Source: Acidisoma silvae (lineage in GTDB: Bacteria > Pseudomonadota > Alphaproteobacteria > Acetobacterales > Acetobacteraceae). From it: a DNA stretch of 64,000 bases. How positions within the stretch are numbered: position 1 is the stretch's first letter; every line of letters starts with the position of its first letter. This document shows, one piece after another, positions 51,345 to 60,270 of this stretch. The stretch is taken from positions 1 to 64,000 of the forward strand of contig NZ_JAESVB010000015.1 in NCBI RefSeq assembly GCF_020618775.1, given 5' to 3'. The translations under genes were made by a program, and so were the position numbers. Under the pieces are notes generated by a model. That model saw nothing but the letters and a program-made list of their open reading frames with translations, did no database searches and was not told the origin of the DNA.

Positions 51345-52274
51345 CTAACTTCGCGGCTTTCGGATGACGAAGCTATTCGAACGGCACAGCGTCGGTGGCC
51401 AGACGATTGAATCCTCCAGGACTTCGACCAGACTGCACCCCGCTTCCGCCGCCAGCGCGAAGACCGCGGCCTGCGGCAGCACATGGATCGGAAAGACCTC
51501 CTCCGGCTTCGAGCCCGACAGCGCCGCGGCACTGTCATAGGAATACCCGACCAGAGCCGTCGGCAGCTGGAACACCGCCACGCCACCCGGTGCCAGCAGG
51601 CTGAACGCCCGGCGCAGGATCAGCGCCGCGACCGGCGGCGGATTGTGCTGCAAGGTTCGCGTGCTGAACCAAAGATCGAACGGCGCCGCCATGCCGAAAT
51701 CCAGTGCGTTCACCAGGCTGAACTGCACCCGGCTGCCACAGGCGACGCGTGCCAGCGCCAAATGGCTCGGCGACACGTCACACGCAGCGACCGCGCCGAA
51801 TACATCCGCCATCGGCGCGGTCATTCGCCCCACGCCGCAGCCGAAATCCATCACCCGCGGAAAAGCACCCGGCTGCCAGCCATGGCGAGCCAAAATCGCC
51901 ACCAGATGTGCCACATCCTGCACACCGGAGGCCAGAAACGCGGCCCGATTGCCATCGATCTGGTCCGGCAGGAAGGCCGGCTCCGCCGCCACCGACCAAT
52001 GCGGCATCGTCTCGCCCAGCCGCGTCCAATGCGCCTGCACCTGTGCCAGCAGCCCGGCCACGATATCCAACGACACGTCCCATTCGACCGCCTGACGCTC
52101 GTCGCGCATGCGGATGGCGGACGATGGCAATGCTGTCGCGAAGGCCTGCGTTGCCATCAGCCGTTCCCGAAGGACTGCTTCCGGCACCGCCGCCCAGGCT
52201 TGCGCCTCATCCGCCGTGGCGGCGCGGCCCAGCAGCCAGTGAAACGCCGCTGCGATGTCAGCCGGCATTGCCAC
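51345..52274 (-). CDS. Class I SAM-dependent methyltransferase
   Basis: 309 residues. An N-terminal helical domain (HWLLGRAATADEAQAW), then SAM motif I VMDFGCGVGRMTAPMAD (about 140-156), ACDVSPSHLALA and a LLAPGGVAVFQLP post motif. High GC, host-like: marks the return to chromosome after the accessory patch. The N-terminal segment resembles the glycan-associated linker of some O-antigen methyltransferases, but substrate is unknown. Confidence 0.75.
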   Translation of the reverse strand: MAMPADIAAAFHWLLGRAATADEAQAWAAVPEAVLRERLMATQAFATALPSSAIRMRDERQAVEWDVSLDIVAGLLAQVQAHWTRLGETMPHWSVAAEPAFLPDQIDGNRAAFLASGVQDVAHLVAILARHGWQPGAFPRVMDFGCGVGRMTAPMADVFGAVAACDVSPSHLALARVACGSRVQFSLVNALDFGMAAPFDLWFSTRTLQHNPPPVAALILRRAFSLLAPGGVAVFQLPTALVGYSYDSAAALSGSKPEEVFPIHVLPQAAVFALAAEAGCSLVEVLEDSIVWPPTLCRSNSFVIRKPRS

Positions 52275-52559
52275 TCAGCGCCCGGCGGCGCCGGCGAACA
52301 GCGCCGGATCTGGATTGCCGTCGCTGATTATTACGCCGACCACTTGGACATTCATGATCAAAGCTAAACATGCGCGATCAGGAAGGGCAACGCTGTAAGC
52401 TTGTCCAGAGCGCGCAGATACTTGGCGCAAGCATCGCGCCTGTCGCACCGCAGCAAAAGACCAAGCCGATCTTTTCGATCACAACAGCGAGACATCTCAG
52501 TTCGATATAGAAAGAACCGTCGAAAAGTTTCACGCTCGAAAAGTGGAGGAAAAACAAAA

Positions 52560-52661
52560 ATGAACCTCTTTCGGGCTCTTTTGCTTCTGCTCTCTTTGTA
52601 TCCCATCCTTGGCCTTCTGGCGGCCGGCGTGATTCAGATCAGAGATCATCGCAGTCGGTGA
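52560..52661 (+). CDS. 33-residue single-helix membrane peptide
   Basis: MNLFRALLLLLSLYPILGLL followed by AAGVIQIRDHRSR; one strong hydrophobic helix with a charged end. GGAGGA sits 9 nt before the ATG in an A-rich leader, a better site than many annotated genes have. Type I toxin-like or small regulatory membrane peptides look like this; no antisense RNA can be shown. Confidence 0.45.
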   Translation: MNLFRALLLLLSLYPILGLLAAGVIQIRDHRSR

Positions 52662-52771
52662 TCCAGTGACTGGCGCGGCGATCAGCGCGCCCGGCCGTCT
52701 ACCCTCCGCCCGATCGGATCGGTCTGCGCTTGCTGGCGCTCGGCCGAAGGCCATGAACGCACGACCGCGTG

Positions 52772-52826
52772 TTATCCCCAGTTTCTAGGGATAAGTCTGT
52801 GGGTAACCCGGTTGAACGGTGGATAA
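52772..52826. promoter_or_regulatory. Cluster of DnaA-box-like sequences
   Basis: TTATCCCCA (52772-52780), inverted TTACCCACA (as TGTGGGTAA, 52798-52806) and inverted TTATCCACC (as GGTGGATAA, 52818-52826), each one mismatch from TTATCCACA, within 55 bp of a 400-bp gene-free stretch. May be DnaA-binding region or chance. Confidence 0.35.
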
Positions 52827-52964
52827 TTGTGCTTGTATTACAGCGAGTTCGTCCACTTTTGGCCGTCGCGACGCTTTTCCGTCGTGGCAACCGCCTCGCC
52901 ACCCGGATCAGCCCCGGCAATCGCTGTCGCCCGGCGACCCTTCGAATCTTCAAGCCAAGGGAAG

Positions 52965-52986
52965 GACACCGCCCTCTCACGGCGGT
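52965..52986 (+). pseudogene. tRNA-Glu(CTC) anticodon-arm fragment
   Basis: Stem-loop CCGCC-CTCTCAC-GGCGG with the flanking GACA and T of tRNA-Glu; no T arm or acceptor partner follows. Second copy of the fragment at 24558-24579. Confidence 0.5.
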
Positions 52987-53069
52987 AGTGAACCACGCTC
53001 TCATCAAGCAAGAACGTGCTCCAGAGAGCCGGCGCTCGGCTTTCGCCAAGCGCCGGGGATAGTCTGGAC

Positions 53070-53279
53070 TTAGATAGCCTTCAGATTCTCGGCGGCAACC
53101 TTGCCGCTGCGGCTGTTCTTCACCGCATCGAAGCTGACCTGCTGGCCCTCATTCAGGCCGGAAAGGCCTGCCTGCTGCACCGCAGAAATGTGCACGAAGA
53201 CGTCTGCGCCGCCATCCTGGGGCTGAATGAAGCCGAAACCCTTGGTCGCGTTGAACCACTTAACACTGCCGATCGCCAT
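53070..53279 (-). CDS. CspA-family cold-shock protein (chromosomal copy)
   Basis: 69-residue CSD with RNP1 KGFGFI and RNP2 DVFVHI. RNA chaperone. The leader contains GTCTACTAGGAAAA (53284-53297), identical to the element copy, and further upstream a 7-bp GC hairpin (53306-53325) that may be thermo-responsive. The two proteins share nearly all of residues 1-45. Confidence 0.92.
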   Translation of the reverse strand: MAIGSVKWFNATKGFGFIQPQDGGADVFVHISAVQQAGLSGLNEGQQVSFDAVKNSRSGKVAAENLKAI

Positions 53280-53548
53280 GACGTTTTCCTAGTAGACCAT
53301 TAACAAGCCCCCATGAGGGGGGGCTGGCACGCTCATATTTTGAGCGGTGCCCGTCAATAGCTATTGTGGCCAAAGCAGCGCCAGCCCCGTTCAAAATAAA
53401 ATTGTTTCTGCCAGACGCTATGTCGGCAATGGCCCATGAAGCCCAGCCGGCGTTGACAGAAGGGGACAGGGCCTCAGTATCGGTATTGCGGATATGATTC
53501 CCATAGTCTGGGATCGTCACGCCCCAAAAAGCACCAGGGAAGCCGTCA

Positions 53549-54100
53549 ATGGACCGTTCAGAACCGACCCAAGACCAGGCTTTGGACGCGGAAACCCTGC
53601 GCCGCATGCCCTATCAAAAGCCACAGCCCCGCGGCATTCTGCCCGATCTTGTGGTCGCCCCCGCCATTCCCGAGGATGAGCGCCTATGGGTACCCCAGGC
53701 CGAAAGCGTGTCCTTCCGGCCGCTCTGCCTCAATCGGTCCGGCGGCTATTGGATGAATCTGCTGCGCGTCCGCAAATCGGGCGTTCTCAGCCGCCACCGC
53801 CATCCCGGGCCTGTTCATGCCTTCGTTCTCAAGGGCAGTTGGCGCTACCTGGAACATGACTGGGTTGCGAGCGAAGGATCCTACGCTTTCGAACCGCCGG
53901 GCGAGACGCATACGCTGGTGGTCGATGAGGGCGTGGCGGAAATGATCACCTATTTCCAGGTCAATGGCTGCATGTATTACGTCGACCCATGGGGCAACAA
54001 CATCGGCTATGAAGACGTCTTTACCAAGATCGATATGTGCCGCGCCCATTACGAGAGCGTGGGTCTGGGCGCTGACTTCGTGGACCAGTTCATTCGCTGA
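53549..54100 (+). CDS. Cupin dioxygenase (2,4'-dihydroxyacetophenone dioxygenase-like)
   Basis: 183-residue single cupin. Metal-binding motif 1 is SRHRHPGPVHAFVLKGSWRY (about 80-99) and motif 2 contains PPGETHTLVVD. Similar to non-haem Fe dioxygenases that cleave hydroxyacetophenones, and to ChrR-like cupins. Monocistronic; converges on the small secreted protein with a terminator between. Substrate uncertain. Confidence 0.75.
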   Translation: MDRSEPTQDQALDAETLRRMPYQKPQPRGILPDLVVAPAIPEDERLWVPQAESVSFRPLCLNRSGGYWMNLLRVRKSGVLSRHRHPGPVHAFVLKGSWRYLEHDWVASEGSYAFEPPGETHTLVVDEGVAEMITYFQVNGCMYYVDPWGNNIGYEDVFTKIDMCRAHYESVGLGADFVDQFIR

Positions 54101-54179
54101 CAGCAGCGACGCCCAGTCCAATTAAAAGAGCATGATCCGCTATCGTTCCTGCCGGAAACTCGCTTTTTTCCAGAACGAC

Positions 54180-54211
54180 GAAAGCCCGGCCGCTGACCCG
54201 ACCGGGCTTTC
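54180..54211. terminator. Bidirectional terminator
   Basis: GAAAGCCCGG / CCGGGCTTTC, 10-bp stem with 12-nt loop, between convergent genes ending at 54100 and 54234. Confidence 0.7.
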
Positions 54212-54233
54212 ATTGACCACTCAGCCAGAAGAC

Positions 54234-54485
54234 TTAGTTTGAGGCCCCGGTCAGCGTCGATTTGTTTTGCTTCGACAGACCGCCGGCCTTCTTGCCGCTG
54301 GCGGTGGACATGCCGCCGCCGGCGGTGCCGCTGGTCGGCTTCTTGCTGACGCCAGGCGAACCGACCCGCGCACCGGCCACAGCCGCGCTTTTGGTTTGCA
54401 CCGCGCCATCGGAATCCGCCCAGACACTGACGACCGGTGCGATGGCGATGGTCGCCGCGATCGCTGCCATTGGAATAAATTTCAT
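54234..54485 (-). CDS. Small secreted protein
   Basis: 83 residues with signal peptide MKFIPMAAIAATIAIAPVVS (cleavage near VWA-D). The mature part is Gly/Ser/Lys-rich and unstructured (VSKKPTSGTAGGGMSTASGK). ATG 54485 preferred. No family recognised. Confidence 0.6.
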   Translation of the reverse strand: MKFIPMAAIAATIAIAPVVSVWADSDGAVQTKSAAVAGARVGSPGVSKKPTSGTAGGGMSTASGKKAGGLSKQNKSTLTGASN

Positions 54486-54624
54486 CTTGCTCTCCACGCA
54501 TATGCCGCGAACTGCGGCACTGCTGCGGATAAGGTGCGGCCGCAAAGCGATTTGAAGACGGCATGACTTCACGTTTCCTGAGGCTCACGCTGCCGTCAGG
54601 CAAATCTGCGCGAATGCGCCACGG

Positions 54625-55440
54625 TCACGCGCGTGCGCGCCCACCGATTTCGGCAGTGACGACATCGCCGCATTGCCGAACCAATGCGCCCACCGACTGA
54701 ACCCGTGCCTCGGTCATCCGAGCGGCGGGGCCAGCGATGGAAATCGCGGCATGGACGGCCCCGGCCTCGTCGAAAACGGGCGCCGCGATGCAGCGCAGGC
54801 CGATGGCGAATTCCTCGTTATCCACCGATATGCCGCGGGCGCGGATGAGGCCGAGCTCCTGCGACAAGGCCGCCACATCCGTGATGGTATGCTCGGTATA
54901 GCGCGGCAGGCCCCGCCGCCCGATGATCGAGGCGACCTCCCCTTCCGTCATATAAGCCAGCATCATCTTGCCGGCAGCAGAGCGATGCAGGCCCATACCG
55001 CCGCCTGGGCGGGAGATGGCACGCACCATCTGCTGGCTTTGGATCTGCGCCATACAGATGACCTCGTCCCCGTCCAGCGTGAAGAAATTCACCGTCTCCC
55101 CGCTCTCGGCCATCAGGCGGCGCATATGGGGCAGCGCCAGCGCCACGTTATCCCTTGAGCGGGCAAAGCTATTGCCGACGCTGAAGGCCTGCACGCCCAC
55201 CAGCCAGGACATGGTCGCCTGCTCGAAGCGCACGAAGCGGCGGCGCTGGAGGGTAGTGAGGATGCGATGCGCGCTGGACGGCGGCAGCCTGACCCGGCGG
55301 GCGAGATCCGTCAGGGTCAGCCCGTCATCACAGCCGGCCAGTTCCTCCAGAATCGCCAGCGCGCGGGTAATGGATTGCACCCCGCCCTGACCCGATGGCG
55401 CGCTTTTTGCTTCGTTTTCCGTGCTTTTGCTGCGTGCCAC
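54625..55440 (-). CDS. IclR-family transcriptional regulator
   Basis: 271 residues from GTG 55440 (GGAG upstream). N-terminal winged HTH (SITRALAILEELAG, LPPSSAHRILTTLQRR), C-terminal effector domain (GLHRSAAGKMMLAYM, IRARGISVDNEEFAIGLRCIAAPV, given around 195-230). Divergent from the ring-opening amidohydrolase operon with a palindrome at 55486-55499, so its likely regulator. The frame is open to 56607 only because it shadows the amidohydrolase. Confidence 0.88.
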   Translation of the reverse strand: MARSKSTENEAKSAPSGQGGVQSITRALAILEELAGCDDGLTLTDLARRVRLPPSSAHRILTTLQRRRFVRFEQATMSWLVGVQAFSVGNSFARSRDNVALALPHMRRLMAESGETVNFFTLDGDEVICMAQIQSQQMVRAISRPGGGMGLHRSAAGKMMLAYMTEGEVASIIGRRGLPRYTEHTITDVAALSQELGLIRARGISVDNEEFAIGLRCIAAPVFDEAGAVHAAISIAGPAARMTEARVQSVGALVRQCGDVVTAEIGGRARA

Positions 55441-55485
55441 GCCGCGCTCTCCGCCAAGCCTCAGACGGCCCAGCATTCCACATCG

Positions 55486-55499
55486 TGAAATTGATTTCA
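55486..55499. promoter_or_regulatory. IclR-type operator candidate
   Basis: Perfect palindrome TGAAAT-TG-ATTTCA in the 120-bp divergent promoter. The GAAAT-ATTTC core resembles known IclR-family sites. Confidence 0.6.
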
Positions 55500-55560
55500 A
55501 ATTTGTTTGCGCGCCGCAGCAAGGGCGTCCAGTTTCGGGACCAGCACGGAGGAACGAGCC

Positions 55561-56655
55561 TTGCGCATTGGTGTTCACAAGCTGGCCATGGCCAATCCCG
55601 GTGATACGGCGGGCCTGACCCGGCTGATCGAAAACGGCGCCGTGGTGCCGGGCGAGATTGTCGCCGTCATCGGCAAGACGGAGGGCAATGGCGGCGCCAA
55701 TGACTTTACGCGCGGCCTGGCCACCCTCTCCTTCTCGCTGCTGCTCGCCAAATATCTGGGCCTTGCGCCGGATGAGGTGACGCGAAAGATCGCCTTCGTC
55801 TGGTCCGGCGGGACCGAGGGCGTGTTGAGCCCGCATGCCACCGTCTTCACACGCGGCGCGGATGACGCGGCGCCGGACGGACGCAGCAAGCGCCTGACGC
55901 TCGGCATTGCCGTAACGCGCGACCTGGCGCCCGAGGAAGTCGGCACCATGGCGGAAGTGCGGCTGGTGGCGGAAGCGGTGCTGAGCGCCCAGGCCGAGGC
56001 TGGCATCACCGACCCGCGCGACGTCCATTACGTGCAGGTGAAGGGTCCGCTGCTGACGCCCGCAGCCGTCGCCGATGCCGACAGCCGGGGTGCCAGGCTC
56101 GTGACACGCGACCCGAACGGATCGAAACCCTATGCGCGCGGTGCGACGGCGCTTGGCGTGGCGCTGGCGCTGGGCGAAGCCACCGAGAGCGCTCTGCATG
56201 ACGGCATGATCGCCCAGGCGATGGATGTCTATTCCTCCGTCGCCAATACATCCGCCGGCGGTGAGCTGAAGAATTGCGAAATCCTGCTCTTTGGAAATTC
56301 CATCCAAGCCAGCGGCGATCTTCGCATCGGCCATGCCGTTCTGCAGGATGTGGTGGATGCCGGCGCCGTCACCCGCGCGGCGCAGAGCGCGCTGGGCGAC
56401 ACCGATGCCGCGCTGGATATAAGTCAACTGGTGGCGCTCTTCGCGAAAGCCGAAGCCCCACCGGGCGGCATGCTGCGCGGACGCCGCACCACCATGCTGT
56501 CGGATGCCGATATTCATTACGAACGCCATGCCCGCGCCTCGCTCGGCGCCGTGCTGGCCTCCGTCACCGGTGACTCGGCCATCTTCATCTCCGGCGGCAC
56601 GGAACATCAGTGCAAGCCGGGCGAAGCGCCGATCGCCGCCATTCTGCGCGTCTGA
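55561..56655 (+). CDS. Ring-opening amidohydrolase (cyanuric acid hydrolase/barbiturase family)
   Basis: Hydrolyses a cyclic imide ring, cyanuric acid to carboxybiuret/biuret or barbiturate to ureidomalonate. 364 residues, the family length. Three-fold repeated Ser-Lys architecture is visible: Lys39 (VIGKTEGNGGANDF) with WSGGTEGVLSPH, YVQVKGPLL with YSSVANTSAGGEL, and FISGGTEHQCKPGEAP in the third. TTG 55561 start: GGAGG precedes it and LRIGVHKLAM is the family N-terminus. First gene of an operon with transporter and amidase. Confidence 0.88.
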   Translation: MRIGVHKLAMANPGDTAGLTRLIENGAVVPGEIVAVIGKTEGNGGANDFTRGLATLSFSLLLAKYLGLAPDEVTRKIAFVWSGGTEGVLSPHATVFTRGADDAAPDGRSKRLTLGIAVTRDLAPEEVGTMAEVRLVAEAVLSAQAEAGITDPRDVHYVQVKGPLLTPAAVADADSRGARLVTRDPNGSKPYARGATALGVALALGEATESALHDGMIAQAMDVYSSVANTSAGGELKNCEILLFGNSIQASGDLRIGHAVLQDVVDAGAVTRAAQSALGDTDAALDISQLVALFAKAEAPPGGMLRGRRTTMLSDADIHYERHARASLGAVLASVTGDSAIFISGGTEHQCKPGEAPIAAILRV

Positions 56656-56699
56656 TGGTCCATCACTCCAGCGTCACAGCCAGAACCCGGGAGCTTTTC

Positions 56700-57719
56700 A
56701 TGCCTAAGCTGAGCCTTGTTCATCGCGCGGGCGTCCTGATCGCCGGTGCCACCTTCGTTTTAGGCCTTGCCGGCGCGCATCCGGCGCTGGCCGATGACAA
56801 GGCCGCCATCCTGCTGCCCGGCAGCATCAATGACCAGAGCTGGAACGCGCTCGGCTATTCCATCGTAAAAAGCCTGGAGCCGCACGGCTTCAAGACGGCC
56901 TATTCCGAGAACGTCGCCGATGCCGACGAAGGCGACGCGCTGCGCGACTATGCCAGCCAAGGCTATAGCATCGTCCTCGGCCATTCCGGCCGTTTCGTCT
57001 CGGCCATGGAGGAAGTGGCCCCCGATTTTCCGAAAGTGCAGTTCATCGCCGTCAGCGGGAATGAAGGCCAGGCGCCGAATGTGATGTCGATCGACTGGAA
57101 CAATGCCCAGTTCGGTTGCCAGCTCGGCCTGCTTTCCGCCCGCATGAGCAAGACGCATAAGGTGGGCGGCGTCTACGGTTTGCAGGGCGTACCCAATATC
57201 ACCGCCCAGGCCGGCGGTTTCCGCGTCTGCGCGACGCAGGCGGGTGCCAAGGTCACCATCATCTATATCAAGGATATGGAAGATTCGGCAGAGGCCAAGG
57301 AGGCAGCTTTGTCCTTGATCGATCAAGGGGCTGATGTCCTCACCGGCAAGCTCAATGCGGCGGAAGCCGGGCTGGTGGAAGCGGCGAAAGACAAGCATGT
57401 CTATGTCACCGGCCGAGGCTACGATCAGACCAAGATCGCGCCGGATCTGGTGCTCACCAATATTCTCGAAGACTGGCCGTCCATGATCGGCAATGTCGCC
57501 GACCAGGTGAAGGCCGGAAAGCTGTTCGGCAGCTTCGTGCAATACGGCTACAATACCGCCCCCGTCACCGGCGCATCCTTCGGCTATCAGCCGGGGCAGG
57601 CCTTCAACCCGGTGGTGCCTGCGTCAGTGGTCAAGGAGCTTGATACGATGGCGAGCGATTTCGGCTCCGGGAAGCGCAAGCTGGTGCCGACCGAGCACGA
57701 CGCCCGCCCGGGCAGCTGA
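56700..57719 (+). CDS. BMP-family ABC substrate-binding protein
   Basis: 339-residue periplasmic binding protein with signal peptide (VLIAGATFVLGLAGAHPALA, about 11-30). BMP/PnrA features: PGSINDQSWNALGY, GHSGRFVSAM, VGGVYGLQ and a late GVTY-like strand. Family members bind nucleosides or purines; here the context suggests a triazine or pyrimidine ring amide. ATG 56700 with GGGAG upstream. 44 bp after the amidohydrolase. Confidence 0.86.
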   Translation: MPKLSLVHRAGVLIAGATFVLGLAGAHPALADDKAAILLPGSINDQSWNALGYSIVKSLEPHGFKTAYSENVADADEGDALRDYASQGYSIVLGHSGRFVSAMEEVAPDFPKVQFIAVSGNEGQAPNVMSIDWNNAQFGCQLGLLSARMSKTHKVGGVYGLQGVPNITAQAGGFRVCATQAGAKVTIIYIKDMEDSAEAKEAALSLIDQGADVLTGKLNAAEAGLVEAAKDKHVYVTGRGYDQTKIAPDLVLTNILEDWPSMIGNVADQVKAGKLFGSFVQYGYNTAPVTGASFGYQPGQAFNPVVPASVVKELDTMASDFGSGKRKLVPTEHDARPGS

Positions 57720-57742
57720 TACAGGCCGAGCCGAGACCCGCC

Positions 57743-59230
57743 ATGGCGGCCCTTCTGGAGATGCGTGGCATCGTCAAATGCTTCGGCGCGGTGCGGGCCA
57801 ATGACGGCATCGATCTTGACGCGCAGGCCGGGGAGATCGTCGGCCTGCTGGGCGAAAACGGATCGGGCAAAAGCACGCTCATGAAGCTGCTGTTCGGCAT
57901 GATGCCGCCGGACGCCGGTGGCATCGTCTTTCGCGGCCGGGAATTGTCCGATCACAATCCACGCATGGCGGCGGAAGCCGGCATTGCCATGATCCACCAG
58001 CATTTCACGCTGGTGGAGGCGATGACGGTGGCCGAAAACATCATGCTGGGCTGGCAGGACGCGGGATGGCGCCTCAAGCGCCGGGAGATTGCCGATCGTA
58101 TCCGCGAGACCAGCCGCAGGCTGGGCCTGGAACTCGATCCCTCCGCCCGTGTCGGTGATCTGTCACTCGGCCGCAGACAGCGCATTGAAATTCTGAAAGC
58201 CGTGCTGCGCGATGCCGAGCTTCTGATCCTGGATGAGCCGACCTCCAACCTCGCTCCGCCGGAAGTCGCCGAGCTTCTGGCCATTCTTCGGCACCTGCGC
58301 GCGGAGGGCAAAGGCATCATCTTCATCACGCATAAGCTGCCCGAGGTTCTGGATGTGTGCGACCGTGTGGTGGTGCTGCGCGCCGGGCGTGTCGCGGGTT
58401 TCGCCCCGGTCGCGGGCGCGGATCGCGCGACGCTGGCCCGCATGATGGTAGGGCGCGATGTCCCTGCCCCGCAAAATCTCAGCGGAAGCGGGACCGGTGC
58501 CACGCGCCTGTCCGTATCCGGCCTGGGCGGCGCGGGCATCGGCCCGATGGACCTCACCCTCAGCGGCGGGGAAATCCTCGGCCTCGCGGGGGTGGACGGC
58601 AACGGCCAGTTGGAACTTGCCGAAACGCTGGCGGGTTTGCGCGCGGCCACGGGTGGCAGCGTGATGCTCGACGGACGGGACATCACCCATGCCTCCGTCT
58701 CCGCGCGCATGACGGCCGGGCTGGCCTATATACCGGCCGACCGCAGCAGCACCGCCCTGGTGCGCGGCATGACGATTGCCGCAAATCTGATGCTGCGTGA
58801 CAGCGCCCGGCCGCCCTATGCACGGCGCGGGTGGCTTACGAAGCGCGCGACGCAGACACGCGCCGCCGCCCTCATGCAAGGTTTCGACATCCGCGCGCCC
58901 TCCCCTGCTGTCCCGGCCGGGCGGCTTTCGGGCGGCAACCAGCAGAAGATCGTCATCGCGCGGGAATTGGACCGTAACCCCGGCCTGTTGATCGCGCATC
59001 AGCCCACCTGGGGGCTGGACCCCGGCGCCACGCATTTCGTGATGGAGCGGATGCTGGCGCTGCGCGCCGCCGGTGCCGCCGTGCTCTATATCTCCTCGGA
59101 GCTGGAGGAAGTGCTGGCCATCAGCGACCGTGTCGCCGTGCTGGCAGGCGGCGCCATCGCGGGCATCATGCCGCGCGGCGGCGTGGATATGGCGCAGCTC
59201 GGCCTCTGGATGTCAGGCCGCGCGGCATGA
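57743..59230 (+). CDS. ABC transporter ATP-binding protein, tandem NBDs
   Basis: 495 residues, two fused nucleotide-binding domains. First: Walker A GENGSGKST, signature LSLGRRQR, Walker B LLILDEPTSNL. Second: the Walker A position reads GVDGNGQLE (degenerate), signature LSGGNQQK, Walker B LLIAHQPTWGL without the usual Asp-Glu. This asymmetric layout is normal for nucleoside-type ABC importers. Energises the two permeases downstream; overlaps the next gene (ATGA). Confidence 0.9.
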   Translation: MAALLEMRGIVKCFGAVRANDGIDLDAQAGEIVGLLGENGSGKSTLMKLLFGMMPPDAGGIVFRGRELSDHNPRMAAEAGIAMIHQHFTLVEAMTVAENIMLGWQDAGWRLKRREIADRIRETSRRLGLELDPSARVGDLSLGRRQRIEILKAVLRDAELLILDEPTSNLAPPEVAELLAILRHLRAEGKGIIFITHKLPEVLDVCDRVVVLRAGRVAGFAPVAGADRATLARMMVGRDVPAPQNLSGSGTGATRLSVSGLGGAGIGPMDLTLSGGEILGLAGVDGNGQLELAETLAGLRAATGGSVMLDGRDITHASVSARMTAGLAYIPADRSSTALVRGMTIAANLMLRDSARPPYARRGWLTKRATQTRAAALMQGFDIRAPSPAVPAGRLSGGNQQKIVIARELDRNPGLLIAHQPTWGLDPGATHFVMERMLALRAAGAAVLYISSELEEVLAISDRVAVLAGGAIAGIMPRGGVDMAQLGLWMSGRAA

Positions 59231-60270
59231 GCGACGCCTTGTCCGCCACGCCAGCGACGCGGATCGCCCTGCGCCGGCAGGGTCTGCTGCCGCGCATCCT
59301 GGGCGCTGTCCTGCTGTCCTTCATCATCGCCGCCCTGCTCATCGCGCTGACTGGCCATAATCCGCTGACCGCTTTCGCGGCCATGCTGGGTGGCGTGTTT
59401 GGATCGCCCTACCAGATCGGTGAGGCGCTCAACCGCACGTCACCCTATCTGCTGGCGGGAAGCGGCGTGGCCCTGTGCTTCCGTGCCGGCGTCATCAATA
59501 TCGGCGCGGATGGGCAGATCGCCATGGGCGGCATCGGCGCAGCCGGCGTGGTGCTGCTCTGGCCCGGCCAGCCGGGCCTGCTCAGCGCTGTCGCCGCCAT
59601 CATCGGTGCGGCGCTGTGCGGTGCCGCCTGGGCGGGCATCGCGACCGCCATTCATCTCGGCCGCCGCGTGCATGAGGTTCTCGTCACGCTGCTGCTGAAC
59701 TTCGTGGCGCTGTTGCTGGTGCAACTGGCGCTGGCCGGGCCGCTCGGCCAGCCCGGTGCCGGGTTCCTGCAATCCCGCCCGCTGCCGCGCGCCGACTGGC
59801 TGTGGCGCGCCCCGCATGTCTTCTTCCATGGCGGCATTATCCTGGGCGTGATCGCAGCGCTGGCACTCTCTGTCCTGCTGTGGAAGACGCCCTTCGGCTT
59901 CGCCATCCGCGTGACCGGACAATCCCGCCGCGCCGCCGCCTATGCCGGCTTTTCGGCTGCGGGCATCACCTGGGGCGTCATGCTCACGGCCGGGGGCCTT
60001 GCCGGTATCGCGGGCGGCACGGAGGTTCTGGGCCTGCATCACCGGCTGATCGAGGGTTTTTCGACCGGCTTCGGCTTCAAGGCCGTGACCGTGGCGCTGC
60101 TGGGCGCACTGGAACCGGCGGCGGTGATCCCCGCCGCACTTTTCGTGGGTCTGCTGGAATCGGGCGCGCTGTCCATGCAGCGGCAGATCGGCGTGCCCTC
60201 GGCCCTTGTCGTCGTGATCGAGGGCATCACCATGCTGCTCATCCTGGCTGCCACGGTGCGCCGCGCATGA
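59227..60270 (+). CDS. ABC permease 1 (nucleoside/BMP type)
   Basis: 347-residue inner-membrane permease, about 9-10 helices. INIGADGQIAMGGIGAAG and GKTPFGFAIRVTG-like EAA region mark the BPD_transp_2 family. Overlaps both neighbours by 4 bp. Forms the channel with permease 2. Confidence 0.88.
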   Translation: MSDALSATPATRIALRRQGLLPRILGAVLLSFIIAALLIALTGHNPLTAFAAMLGGVFGSPYQIGEALNRTSPYLLAGSGVALCFRAGVINIGADGQIAMGGIGAAGVVLLWPGQPGLLSAVAAIIGAALCGAAWAGIATAIHLGRRVHEVLVTLLLNFVALLLVQLALAGPLGQPGAGFLQSRPLPRADWLWRAPHVFFHGGIILGVIAALALSVLLWKTPFGFAIRVTGQSRRAAAYAGFSAAGITWGVMLTAGGLAGIAGGTEVLGLHHRLIEGFSTGFGFKAVTVALLGALEPAAVIPAALFVGLLESGALSMQRQIGVPSALVVVIEGITMLLILAATVRRA

